A DNA stretch of 64,000 nucleotides from Hortaea werneckii. Its lineage: Eukaryota; Ascomycota; Dothideomycetes; Mycosphaerellales; Teratosphaeriaceae. Within the stretch, counting starts at the first letter, position 1. Every line of letters starts with the position of its first letter. The translations under genes were made by a program, and so were the position numbers. Where the stretch lies: contig JBAOKB010000143.1 in the NCBI GenBank assembly GCA_037044905.1, forward strand, positions 20,709 to 84,708, read 5' to 3'. The notes below the pieces were generated by a model. It did not search any database and was not told the DNA's origin. It saw only the letters and a program-made list of their open reading frames with translations. Below, one piece after another: positions 32,516-42,090 of the stretch.

Positions 32516-34277
32516 AAGAACTCACAATAGTCGCGTTATTTGGCTCTTTGCAGCGGCCAGGAAAGATAATCGTCCCGTCGTCTTAAGGGGTCGCCAATCA
32601 TAATCTCTGATCAGCGCAATGGGTGATGATTTGGTTGCGAAATGACTTCCGAACATCACCCGCTGCTACTGTAAACCTCTACCGCATAGTCTTACGCTGT
32701 GGGAAGCGAAAGCTTTCTGAAACGACCCCAATTGGGCGACCAAGAGGAAGAAGGAAGCAAGCCATGCGGCATCAGTGTACAGTGAGTCTCATTTGCCACG
32801 GTCAAAGAAGTACCTGGTACGGCACCTAGACTCGAAACATCCCACCAACTTCTGCCTACAGCCATCAAAGACGATATGCCAGGTAGACCGCCCACAACGA
32901 GACCCGACAACGACGGTCCCATTCCTGATGGTCGCGTTCCCAATCTCGCGTTCCGCAGCGAAGTCGCAAGACTTTTCCACGCAGGGGGCACGGCAGGGGT
33001 GCCGATTTCTCAGAGCGCTCAAGCAGCCCTACCATACGATGCACATTGTCCTTCAGAGACTTTACTCTCGACCGGCGAAGCATTGCATTCGAGGAGCTAT
33101 TCTCTTAAGATCAATTAAGCACATCGGCCTTGCATTCGCGGCGTCAATGCTTGGAAAAGCCTTGAATAGATCTAGACTTTTCATTAATGGAACATCGCTT
33201 TTAGCGGCCCTTTCAGCGGCGTTTGAAAACTACCAGCCTAGAAGAGAGACAGAAAGAGACAGATAAAACACGCTTCCAAGACCAACATTATTTTTCATCA
33301 AGACTCCTCAGCGCATTTGCAGTGTTCTAATCAAACCTCAGAAATGCTTACACGTAGACCCTTAACGGCACACTCTCGCTCTCCAGCCTGTAACAAATCA
33401 GGGTGAACCGGCACCTTCCAAGCATCGCCACTAGATGCCCAAGGGCGGTTGAAAGGCTTGTAAGAGAAGAGGGACGGGCGCAAGGTCTCACAGCCGAGAA
33501 CCGTCGTCGTGATTCTTTGGACAGGGTTCAAGCACTGCGTTCAATGATCTGGACCAGAGCTACGCAGCATCTCACCGGAGGCTCAAGGTCGGACTTGCGC
33601 TCGTGGATAAGTGTGAGCCAGACGCCGAGGCTGTAATTCGGACTCATTGACTTGGGACCCGGAAAGATATACAACTCATGTGAAGAAACAGGATGCACTG
33701 TCGTCATCCCCCGTGACATGAAGGTCCACGATGAGAGGAGTGTAGACTTGCAAATGTATCGATGTCGAGTCGGGAGCAAGTGGGAAAGCTATCAGTCAAG
33801 AAAAATCATCGGAACTCAAAGTTTTAAGATAGTCTGGCATCCATGTGCCTGATCAAGGAGACCAGTATAGAATTGTGAGGTCAGCTACACGCATGATTCG
33901 GCCCGCCCGCCACGGGTATATCATCAGTCATGTAATAAAGTCTCATGCGGCATTGTGGGGAGAGATGGTAAAATACTGTGAAAACGACCACAACCAGCGC
34001 ACCAAGCTGGTATCAAACGCTTGCACCTCACCTTCAAAGCACAACCGAGCCAGAGCGCTAAAAGGGCTGAGAAAGGTTCAAAGGTAATACTATACATGTT
34101 CATGCCCTATCTTCGTTCACAACATGGCGTGCTGCTCACCCTCCCTCTTTCTTCCGGGGGGCAAGCCCACATGCTGATGCTTATGCCAACTCCAGAAACG
34201 CCTCGCGCTCAACCTTCGACGATTGATTCTGCCCATGCCCCCGCACCCCCGTCCATCGTCACCATCAGCCGCCCATC
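32516..34277. other. 1.76-kb intergenic region CobW-like to PRE1
   Basis: Contains overlapping frames of up to 163 aa on the plus strand (32775-33266) with no recognised family, and a coding-like two-exon candidate on the minus strand at 33331-33779, described separately. No RNA gene or terminal repeats were seen. Confidence 0.35.
33331..33779 (-). pseudogene. possible small gene or gene fragment, unrecognised
   Basis: Two minus-strand frames (33576-33779 and 33331-33534) join in phase if a 41-nt GTGAG...GCAG intron (33535-33575) is spliced. That removes the stop separating them and gives about 135 residues. The joined text looks protein-like (for example SPNYSLGVWLTLIHERKS, then LFSYKPFNRPWASSGDAWKV) rather than compositionally random, and a GTAAGC donor-like word follows at its end (just after GLR). 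I do not recognise the family. The 41-nt intron is shorter than all others in the window. It may be a relic of a larger gene or a chance frame. Confidence 0.25.
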
Positions 34278-34996
34278 TCACGGCGCGTAGACCTGCTTAT
34301 CATCCGAGTAAGGCTCCTCGCGGATCCCGTTCTTGTCGATGACCTTGACGAGGACGCCCTTGAAGTCGATGGGTAACCGCCTCTTCAGCTCATCCGTGCA
34401 CATCCTCAGGATCTTCATGCCTTGCTCCAGGGTGATATCGGGGTGGTGGTGCTTATCGAGGGTAGATAGACAGTAGTACTGGGCGTAGCCGTGCGCGGCG
34501 TACGGGACGGGGGCGGAGGAGGCGAGGTAGTCGATCCAGTAGAGTTCGGGCTTGTCTTTGATGGGGTCGTAGCCGCCCATCAGGAGGTTGACGGTGTAAG
34601 GGTTCCGGGATCGGAGGGACTTGGCCAGCTCGGAGCGGACGAAGGAGGAGACTTCGTAGGGGGAGAGGTCGAGGCCGTTGCGCATGCTGTAGAGCTGGAT
34701 GTTGGCTTGGATGTACTCGGCGAATTGCACTATCGACAACATTAGCTATATCCCTGGCTTTCCATGGAGTACATGTGGATATACCTGTATCGCCTGGCTC
34801 TCCACTGAATGCCATCAGGGTCTGCTTGTTGAGTTGCCTCGTCTTGTCATCGTTGCTCTTCAGGATGGAGGCACCTCGCATCGCCGCTTTGGATGAGGCG
34901 ACGATGCAGAAGTCCTTGCCCGTGATTCCTAGTAGAACCTCCCTGTTGGAACAGATTAGCCGGTGCAATTAGAAGTTGCTATAGATGCACTCACAT
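34278..34996 (-). CDS. PRE1: 20S proteasome subunit beta-4 (PRE1)
   Basis: Coding segments on the minus strand: 34995-34996 (only A and T of the start codon), 34785-34942 and 34278-34729. They total 203 aa (yeast Pre1 is 198). Beta-4 is a non-catalytic 20S core subunit made without a long propeptide. Splicing the 52-nt intron 34943-34994 (GTGAGT donor, GCTAAT branch, AACAG acceptor) creates ATG and reads MEVLLGITGKDFCIVASSKA, the family N-terminus. The second intron (34730-34784) splits GDTVQFAEYIQANIQLYS exactly. Later landmarks: SSFVRSELAKSLRSR, NLLMGGYD, ELYWIDYL and DFKGVLVKV. No other ATG gives the conserved start. It is divergent from SWS2 with about 230 bp between the start codons. Confidence 0.95.
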
Positions 34997-35228
34997 GTTG
35001 TTTGATTATGTGTTTGGTGGTTAGTTGAGATGTGTCGCGAGGCACAAGTGTTTGAGGTCACATACTAAGCTCCAGGCAGCTTGAGGTGACGAAGGTCGGA
35101 TGGCAGGTCTGCCGAGCCGACAACCTCCAACAGCGCAGCCCGGGGAAGATCAGCGACGCTGCATTGCGCAGAACTTCCTACATTACGACTTCAATCGAAC
35201 TCTCTACACCTGCCTCACCACCGCAATC
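34997..35228. promoter_or_regulatory. compact bidirectional promoter PRE1/SWS2
   Basis: Only 232 bp separate the two divergent start codons, so the region must hold both core promoters and 5' UTRs. No TATA box or named element stands out. Confidence 0.5.
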
Positions 35229-35697
35229 ATGGTATATACCACGCGCACATACATGCAAGATCTATACTGATCATCCCAGGTTTTCATCTTCGGCGTCAAC
35301 TTCCCCGAACACCAACTCGTCTCGCGCTCGCTCAAGTCCTTCTACGGCATCGGACCCGACGTATGCACGAAACTGATGTCGAAATTCCACATCCACCAGA
35401 CAGCCAAGATCGGGGCGTTAGGAGACCGACAGATCAACGACCTGGCGGCGGAGCTGAGTACGATGACGCTGGAGAACGACCTCCGGCGGCAGCTGCAGGA
35501 GAACATCAAGCGGTTACGAGACATGGGGACTTACCGGGGGAGGCGACATGCGATGAGTTTGCCGGTGCGGGGACAGAATACACGGTCACAGGTGAGTCAG
35601 AGGGTTTGGATGTATGCGAGGCAGCGACAAGTGGTGCTGAGACGACTTACAGATCATGACGGCGCGGAAACTGAACCGGGTGGAGAGGAGAGGCTAG
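35229..35697 (+). CDS. SWS2: mitochondrial small-subunit ribosomal protein uS13m (SWS2)
   Basis: Three coding exons: 35229-35231 (ATG alone), 35280-35591 and 35653-35697, giving 119 aa. uS13 lies in the head of the small ribosomal subunit and contacts the P-site tRNA and large-subunit bridges; this form is mitochondrial. After the 48-nt first intron (GTATAT donor, actgat branch, CCCAG acceptor) the protein reads MVFIFGVNFPEHQLVSRSL, the fungal mitoribosomal start. Then come KSFYGIGPDVCTKLMSKFHI, the LRRQLQENIKRL helix, MGTYRGRRHAMSLPVRGQ and the basic C-terminus ARKLNRVERRG. Length equals bacterial S13. There is no cleavable presequence, as usual for this protein in fungi. Divergent from PRE1. 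Confidence 0.92.
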
Positions 35698-36577
35698 CCG
35701 GACTCCGCTCTAACCGCCTTTCTTTTCTGTTCTCTGTATTCTTTAGCGAGCATTATTGGGGCGGCGCAGCCCAGGTAGTCACGATACCCTGTACCATAGA
35801 CGAGAGCGCGCGCCGCGAACCACCACGAACTTCTTTCACAACACCATGAATCGGATTTCCGTGGGCTCAGAGATGACTTATGCGCCTGTGGCTTTCTGTT
35901 CATTACTCAGAACCGACGAACCAGCGTCGAATTTTCTCCGCTTATTTAGTCTATCTCGCGCGTGAGTCTTGCTCTCCATACAAGGAAACAAGCAACCCCG
36001 CCATCCCATGCGCTCGCTATGCTCATACCAAAATGAAAGTAGGCTTGGACACGAAGACTCCAAGCCTCCATGTCTCATAGGTCAGCCAATGAGCCGACAA
36101 TTTTTGCCAGTCTCAGCCCTTGATCCCAGCTTCCTCCTTCCCTGACGCCTAAATAACAAACACAGTACGCAATGCATCCATCCTCCCTTGCAAACCGCAG
36201 CGGCCCAAATACCCGAATCAGAAACAATGTCTGCCTGATGTCCCCTCCAATCGCTATGCGTCATTCCAGCCGTGACGGAAAAACCTCGTGAGAGCATGAG
36301 TAAACCTCTAGTCGCCATGACAATAGGAAAGACAGAAGAGAAACCCCATTGACGCCTGATGAACGATGCACATCGTCTTCGACCCGCTTCTCGGTCCACG
36401 TGTGGCAAGTGAGCCACGTCAACAATGTGACGCGCCCCCTCAATTGCACACGCGTGTGTGGTCACATTCTCAGTAGCCTAATCCAAAGAGTCAGATGATG
36501 GTCTCTCTCAAACAGGCAGCACCGAAACCCCCGACAAAATATAAGAACCACCCCATCCCCCAGTCTTCATTCAAGTA
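35698..36577. other. 0.88-kb intergenic region SWS2 to repeat ORF
   Basis: Small overlapping frames only, none with a recognisable family. A minus-strand 127-aa frame (36082-36465) has no domain features. Nothing else was identified. Confidence 0.35.
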
Positions 36578-37009
36578 CTAACCTGGATCTCTCGGCTGCC
36601 GCGCCAGGCAACGAGCAAACCGCCGCCCTCCCTCGCGCGGCTGCGGCGGTCGCGGTTCACGGGGAGGCTTTGGTCCACCGCCTCCACAGACTTGTGCGGC
36701 TGGCACTTCACACCCGTCGATGCCGACTAACGCATACCGGCCATTGCCCGGGTCCCGGGGTTGCGGGTCCACACGCATTCGACGACCGTTCCCTGGATCG
36801 CGGGGTTGGGGTCCATCGTTGCCGCCAGTGGCAGCGGCGGCGAAGCAAGCGTTGGGGATTCGACTGCAGCCGTCGTCACGGGGTTGGACGGGCTTGGGGG
36901 GACGAGGGCGATTGGGGGACTTGAAGGTGGAACCGTTGCCTGGTTCACGGGGTTGAGGGTCGATGAGGCCGGCGTAGTGGGCCGGAGTCCATGGCAGGCT
37001 GCGTGTCAT
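36578..37009 (-). CDS. candidate proline-rich repeat protein, unknown function
   Basis: A 143-aa minus-strand frame carrying four spaced copies of a DPQPRDPGNG-like motif: DPQPREPGNG near residue 17, GPQPRDPGNG near 66, DPQPRDPGNG near 81, and RQPRDPG at the very C-terminus. The rest is Pro/Gly/Arg-rich with a few Cys. No signal peptide or membrane segment is evident. The frame ends in CCAG|GTTAGT, so the terminal stop may lie in a donor site; splicing to the ag at about 36479 would add one codon before a stop. The DNA is GC-rich, so several other frames are also open, which lowers confidence. No family is recognised; alternatives are a non-coding minisatellite or a secreted, processed repeat peptide, though clear dibasic cleavage sites between repeats are lacking. 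Confidence 0.35.
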   Translation of the reverse strand: MTRSLPWTPAHYAGLIDPQPREPGNGSTFKSPNRPRPPKPVQPRDDGCSRIPNACFAAAATGGNDGPQPRDPGNGRRMRVDPQPRDPGNGRYALVGIDGCEVPAAQVCGGGGPKPPREPRPPQPREGGRRFARCLARQPRDPG

Positions 37010-38931
37010 GGTCTTGGTAATGTATTCGGACGTTGCGGGTGTCGATAGGGTTTTCCTCAGGTGATTGATGTGCGTTTGGTGTAAGGCTGGTACGTTGCGA
37101 TGATGAGTGTCTTTGAAGTGTATAAGAATAGAATGACTTTGATCAGAATGGAAGGACGTAGTGTATTTAAGTTCTTTCGACAGTAGGGGAGTGAAATGAA
37201 CAAAGGGGACGACAGGTGAAGAAAGTCTTAAGCCATGCAGGAAGCGTGACTGTGCATTACCTGAACCCTTTTCCCTCGCCGCCCCGGTAGGCAGTTGGAG
37301 TCACGTTGGCCTAACATCTGCCTAGGCGGACAGCCAATGGGCTGTGCCAGGCGGCGAGCGGCGGCGACCTCGAAGAGAAGGGCAGTGCGATGTTAGGGAA
37401 GAGAGAAGGGCCACCAGAGAGAGACGCCGCCCTTTCCAATTCTGCCTGGGGACCAGACATCATAGCCACCCTGTCCCGAGGAGTCATCAGGCAGGCCTTG
37501 TTACTTCCAACCCGCACCAGAGAACGCATCTGCGCGAAAGGCACATGTCGGACAGTGCGATTCAATGGCGGCAGTTTGAGGAAAGGGTGGCAAAACCAAT
37601 CACTAACCCCCACTAGCCGTATAGGAAATAGGGAAAGATTGGATCTAGGCAGCGTGAAGATAGCAAAGAGTAACATGGGTCAGTCAACCTTAGCGGCCCG
37701 GGGCATCTCTGTCCTGGGATGACTGGGACTGAGCCTCCTTCATTGGCGGAGGCGCGGTCGCGAGCTGAAGGCCGCCCGTGTTGTTTGTGGGAACGGTTCA
37801 AGGTTCAGCACGGGATATCGGCTGCCTCAGTCCCAGTAGTAGTGGAGGCTTCAGGGTTGGTAGATGCCTGGAGGATTGGGAGCCTAGGTAGGTTTTCCCG
37901 GGTGTAAGGCAGTCGCGCGCGGCCGTCCCGAGATCCTTCTGGGGACACCGAAGATTGTCATTAATTATGACTGCATATGCTATACAGACAGATATTCGCC
38001 AGCCGAACTCTCTGACAGGTAGGTTTGAAAGGCATCGTGATTCACAGCGATCGGGGAGTGGCTCAGCGCACAGGTGAAGTTCACCGGTCGTCAGGCACGG
38101 GCCTTGCGGGAGATCCGGAGCATGTTCCGCGTGCCAAGGCGAATCTTGATGAATGCTGCTCGAGTTGCTTTGACGATGGAACACGGCCACCTACACGACC
38201 CATTCCCAGCAGACGGGTAAATTGGCCGACTCGGTTCCTACCATCCTCCAGCTACGCACGGAGTGTTGGTGTATTCGTCACATAAAATAAGAAAGAAAAC
38301 CAACAGACGTTTCGCAAAGCTGAAACTTTCCTTGAGACGGATCACAGTTTCTCGAAGGAGCTGGCTGAGCATCTTGGGCTGAACCGAGCTGCGCCTTCTT
38401 TAGAAAAGCGATCTCAGAATTGAAACCCTCTTGATCCTCCCCCGCCCCCCACCTGACTCCGAAAATCAGAATCAAATGATATCAGTCATTTTACCTAGCT
38501 CAGTAGCTACGCCTCCTGGAACGCGGCCGGGTAAGCCTCACGGCGGCGGGAGGAGGCATTTCGACGTCAGTCGCTCCTCAAGGCTGATGACACGCCTTGT
38601 CGCCTGCAGACATGCAGGGCAACCGCAGAGCCTCGCTTTCACTTGGGAGACCACGCGAATGCGAAAGCAATTCTACAGACATCTGCCTTATCTACGGGCT
38701 GAGCGACATAGCCAGAGAGACATGTACCGTACGTACCTGTCACCTTTTCCGGCGCGATGAGTCACGAGACTGTGATTGAACGTGGTCATGCGCTTTCTGT
38801 ACAACATTTACCGGAATCTAGCATAGCAAGCATAGCACCGCGGAACGCGGGCCAGAGTCCTTTGAATACGGAGTGCCCGATCAAGACCTTAATTATGCCG
38901 TCCGCCCAAACGAAATACTTCGTCGGTCCAA
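37010..38931. other. 1.9-kb gene-poor interval
   Basis: Between the repeat ORF and the M16 peptidase stop. All frames are under 135 aa, overlap antisense frames and show no domain. No RNA gene, terminal inverted repeat or RIP-like composition was noticed. I cannot assign a function. Confidence 0.35.
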
Positions 38932-41900
38932 TCATGCCTCGTCTTCATCATCGTCATCATCGTCGTCGTCTTCGCTGTCATCTTCCTCATCATCCTCCTC
39001 CTCACTATCCGTGTCATCGTCATCCTCCCCCTCCATAGCCTTCAACCCGTAATCATCCTGGAAATCCTCCAGCGGCTTCACCTCCGGGTTAAAGCCCAGC
39101 TTCCGGAACCTCTCTTCCAGATTCTCCTGCATAATCTGCGCACAGGTGACGATCAGAATCCCGCTCTGGGGCGTGAAGGCCGGGACCATGTACTTGGTCA
39201 TAGCCGCTCTGACCTGCTCCGGCGTGACCTGGCGGACCTTGGACAGCATCTGGTGGTTCCAGTCCTTGGCAATGCCGCGGATGACCTGGTTGATAAAGCT
39301 GCCGGAAGCGGCGGTGGCCATGGTAGGCTGCTCGTTGGCCATGTTCAAGACGATCTCGCTGATTGCGCCTTCGAGGGCGAGCTTGTCCAGAGGGATGCTG
39401 CCGCTGGCATAGCCCTCGACCTGCTCCTTGGACACGGAGAAGGCCTTGTAGGCGTCGGGGGAGCGGTAGATGCGGTATGACAGCATGCCCGAGTCGACGT
39501 TGACCCTCCAGCCCGTGCCGTATGCAAGACCAGTCCCGCGTACTGCGGCCCATAGAGGCCCTTCGACGGCATCCATGTATGTAGCAGCTACTGTGAGCGC
39601 AGGCAAGTCAGGATGATCATATGATTCTGGCGCCTTTGTCGCAAGTAGTCCGTAAGATGAATCGATCGCTCCGATCGGTACGATGTACGCAGCGTTCCCC
39701 GGCTTCTTACCAAGGTCGCTGAGATTAGCCTTACGATCAGGCAATGGCTCAATGGTCTTGCTCATGTCGAGCCCGTTGGTCAAGACCCTCCACGCAGTCA
39801 CCGGCCTCTGCAAATTCTTGACGACGTCGGCCGCAACGTAGACTCGGAAGTTCTCCGGCCTATGCAGAGCATTGCAGAGCCTGGTGAACTTTTCAACCAC
39901 AGCCTCCGGCTCCCGCTTCAGCATCTTCTTAGTGCGCTTCAGGTACAGCGACTTGGACAACGTCGACCGGGCCCGTTCACTAGAAGATTGCTTGTACTGG
40001 ATCATGGCCATAACGGCAGCTGCCATGCTGTCGCCCTCTCTCTTCTCCTCGGGCAGGTCGGCCAAGATCTTAGTCAGAGACGCATGCAAACGTACCGGGT
40101 CATGGATCGCATCGAACAGCAAAGTACGGATCCAGCCGATGACGGCCTCGTAGCGATCGGTTTCCGCCTCGAAAGCAATGGAAATCATCTCCGGGTTCCC
40201 ACGCTGAGTGTCCAACGCATAATCGACAGTCTCGCGCTCCAGGTCAAGGACGACATCTTCGAATTTCACGCGCTGAGCATTGCGCATTACGGGAGTGGTG
40301 AAGAAGTTCATGACGTACAATCCAAGCAGGGGCTTCAAATCGGTTGGTACGGCGCTTGTGCTGATTGCAAGTTTGACGCGGACGAAGTTCGAGGGGATAT
40401 GTTCGAAGTGGATGAACAGGGGCGATCCGTCGTCATCCCTATCGATGGCCTGTTGAGCAGCATTCGACAGCTGACCCTGCTCCCGAGCCGCTCCAGCTCG
40501 AGCAGTCTCCGTAGTGATGAAGCGGATTGAGTCGGTGGACGGGATAGGCCATTTTTCCAGAAGATCCTGTGGGACGGGCTTGTTGTTTTCATCTTGCGCG
40601 TGCTGGAGCTTCTCGGCTAGTTTCCTAAGACCTTCCTCTCCCAGCTTTTCTTGCTGTGCCTTCACCCGAGCCTTCTCCTCCTCCCTCATCTTCTTCGATA
40701 GTGCTTTGGAAGGCTCGGCCAGGACAGACACATGATTAGCATCAGCCAGCCACTTGCTCAGATATTCTCGCCATTGCTTTTCGCTCCATTGCTCCAACTC
40801 CTCATATTCAGAAAGATCCTTCAGCGTCTGCAAGTCTTCACCAGTTCGACGTCCGAATAGATGATCGTCGATTACGATCGTGGAGAAAAGGCTACCAGCG
40901 TTCTCTGATCTTGAAACGACCATGCGGCGAAGTCGCTTGATGCAGTCTTGCATGTATGACATGTTAATCGGCTCGCTAGCGACTTCTTTCAAGAGATTCA
41001 TAAAGCGTTGCTCAACCTCCTCAAGCTTCTGTGTCTCGACGGCACTTAGGATGAACGAGATCGTCATGTCCGGTCTGAACTCCATGTCAGCTTGGACCAT
41101 ACTGCATAACTGTTCCTTTTCGACCAGTGTGTTTTCAACAACGGAAACCGGAGAGCCCGCGAGATAATGAATAAGTACACTCAAGGCAGACACTGGAAGG
41201 TGTTCATTGTACTTCGGTCCAAAGAATCCAATGGTGATCTCGCCCACGGATTCGTCCGCCTCAGGGAACTGCACTTTCTTGACAATCGATTGCTTCAGAG
41301 GCGGTGTAGGCTCTGATTCAGTCCAAGGGCGCTTGAAAGGTGCGTCAACCGCTGGGACGTCCTCTAGAATGGAATCTTCGAACTGGTCCACGATTTGAAG
41401 GAGCTCCGCGTGGTCGACTTCGCCAGAGATGACCAGTCGCAAGTTTTTCGGCTGATACATTTCTTTGTGGAAGTCTCGGATGCGGTCCGCGGATAAAACG
41501 CGCAATTGCTCCATCATGCCGCCAGTTTCGTACCGATATCCATTGCCTTCTGGGTACATCAGGCGCTTCAACGTAAGCTCGCTAATCTCCTCAGGCATAT
41601 TCTGCACTCCCTGCATCTCCGAGTAGACGACACCTGCATCATTGCCAGAGCCATCGACGTGGTGCACCTCGGTATAACATCCAGAATCAGTCAATGTGGG
41701 AACGATCAGATGGTCGAGGTAGACGGGCAGCATCTGTGCAAATGCATCCCATCCTGCGGTGTCCAATGTGTATGCAGTCTGGTCCGTAGCGGTCCAAGCG
41801 TTCGTCATCGAATACTGCCTGGTGGCGAGCTTGTCCAATAAGCCCTTGTAATTGTAGGCTTTTGAGCCCATGAAACAAAGGTGCTCCAAAGTATGCGGTG

Positions 41901-42090
41901 CTCCCGAGTCATCGTGAATTTCGGTGGCAAGAGCAAAGTAACCATTCACCTTAGGACCCTTCTGATCGACAACCGCGATACGCATACCAGTGCGTGTTGA
42001 CTCATACTGGGTGATTGTAATCGGGGCGTAGTCGAGGGTGAACTTTTGCACTTCGTTGAAGTGTGGCGTTCGCTCCCTCGTGGCCGGCAT
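38932..42090 (-). CDS. M16 (insulinase-family) zinc metallopeptidase, YOL098C-like
   Basis: Intronless, 1052 aa. M16 peptidases degrade peptides in a clam-shell chamber using an inverted HxxEH zinc site. Here that site is HTLEH at residues 66-70, followed by LCFMGSKAY, with the second Glu region in the GVVYSEMQGVQN segment at about residues 155-166. Four M16 domains can be traced by pattern across the length: an active N-terminal pair, then a degenerate C-terminal pair. The family resembled is the large cytosolic yeast YOL098C type rather than mitochondrial Cym1, and no presequence is seen. The last 35 residues are a nearly pure Asp/Glu tail, which is lineage-variable. The substrate is unknown. 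It is divergent from the IES1-like gene. Confidence 0.9.
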   Translation of the reverse strand: MPATRERTPHFNEVQKFTLDYAPITITQYESTRTGMRIAVVDQKGPKVNGYFALATEIHDDSGAPHTLEHLCFMGSKAYNYKGLLDKLATRQYSMTNAWTATDQTAYTLDTAGWDAFAQMLPVYLDHLIVPTLTDSGCYTEVHHVDGSGNDAGVVYSEMQGVQNMPEEISELTLKRLMYPEGNGYRYETGGMMEQLRVLSADRIRDFHKEMYQPKNLRLVISGEVDHAELLQIVDQFEDSILEDVPAVDAPFKRPWTESEPTPPLKQSIVKKVQFPEADESVGEITIGFFGPKYNEHLPVSALSVLIHYLAGSPVSVVENTLVEKEQLCSMVQADMEFRPDMTISFILSAVETQKLEEVEQRFMNLLKEVASEPINMSYMQDCIKRLRRMVVSRSENAGSLFSTIVIDDHLFGRRTGEDLQTLKDLSEYEELEQWSEKQWREYLSKWLADANHVSVLAEPSKALSKKMREEEKARVKAQQEKLGEEGLRKLAEKLQHAQDENNKPVPQDLLEKWPIPSTDSIRFITTETARAGAAREQGQLSNAAQQAIDRDDDGSPLFIHFEHIPSNFVRVKLAISTSAVPTDLKPLLGLYVMNFFTTPVMRNAQRVKFEDVVLDLERETVDYALDTQRGNPEMISIAFEAETDRYEAVIGWIRTLLFDAIHDPVRLHASLTKILADLPEEKREGDSMAAAVMAMIQYKQSSSERARSTLSKSLYLKRTKKMLKREPEAVVEKFTRLCNALHRPENFRVYVAADVVKNLQRPVTAWRVLTNGLDMSKTIEPLPDRKANLSDLGKKPGNAAYIVPIGAIDSSYGLLATKAPESYDHPDLPALTVAATYMDAVEGPLWAAVRGTGLAYGTGWRVNVDSGMLSYRIYRSPDAYKAFSVSKEQVEGYASGSIPLDKLALEGAISEIVLNMANEQPTMATAASGSFINQVIRGIAKDWNHQMLSKVRQVTPEQVRAAMTKYMVPAFTPQSGILIVTCAQIMQENLEERFRKLGFNPEVKPLEDFQDDYGLKAMEGEDDDDTDSEEEDDEEDDSEDDDDDDDDEDEA

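Noticed and set aside
32775..33266. 163-aa plus-strand frame
   Set aside because: No family resemblance, no start context or splice signals, and overlapping frames on both strands; not supported as a gene.
21044..34996. PRE4 and PRE1 as a functional proteasome gene cluster
   Set aside because: Two proteasome genes 13 kb apart among unrelated housekeeping genes is most simply coincidence; no shared PACE-like element was seen.
36670..37048. Plus-strand frames across the proline-rich repeat ORF
   Set aside because: They read the complement of the repeats as Pro/Gly/Ser noise; the minus frame is longer and holds the regular peptide repeats.
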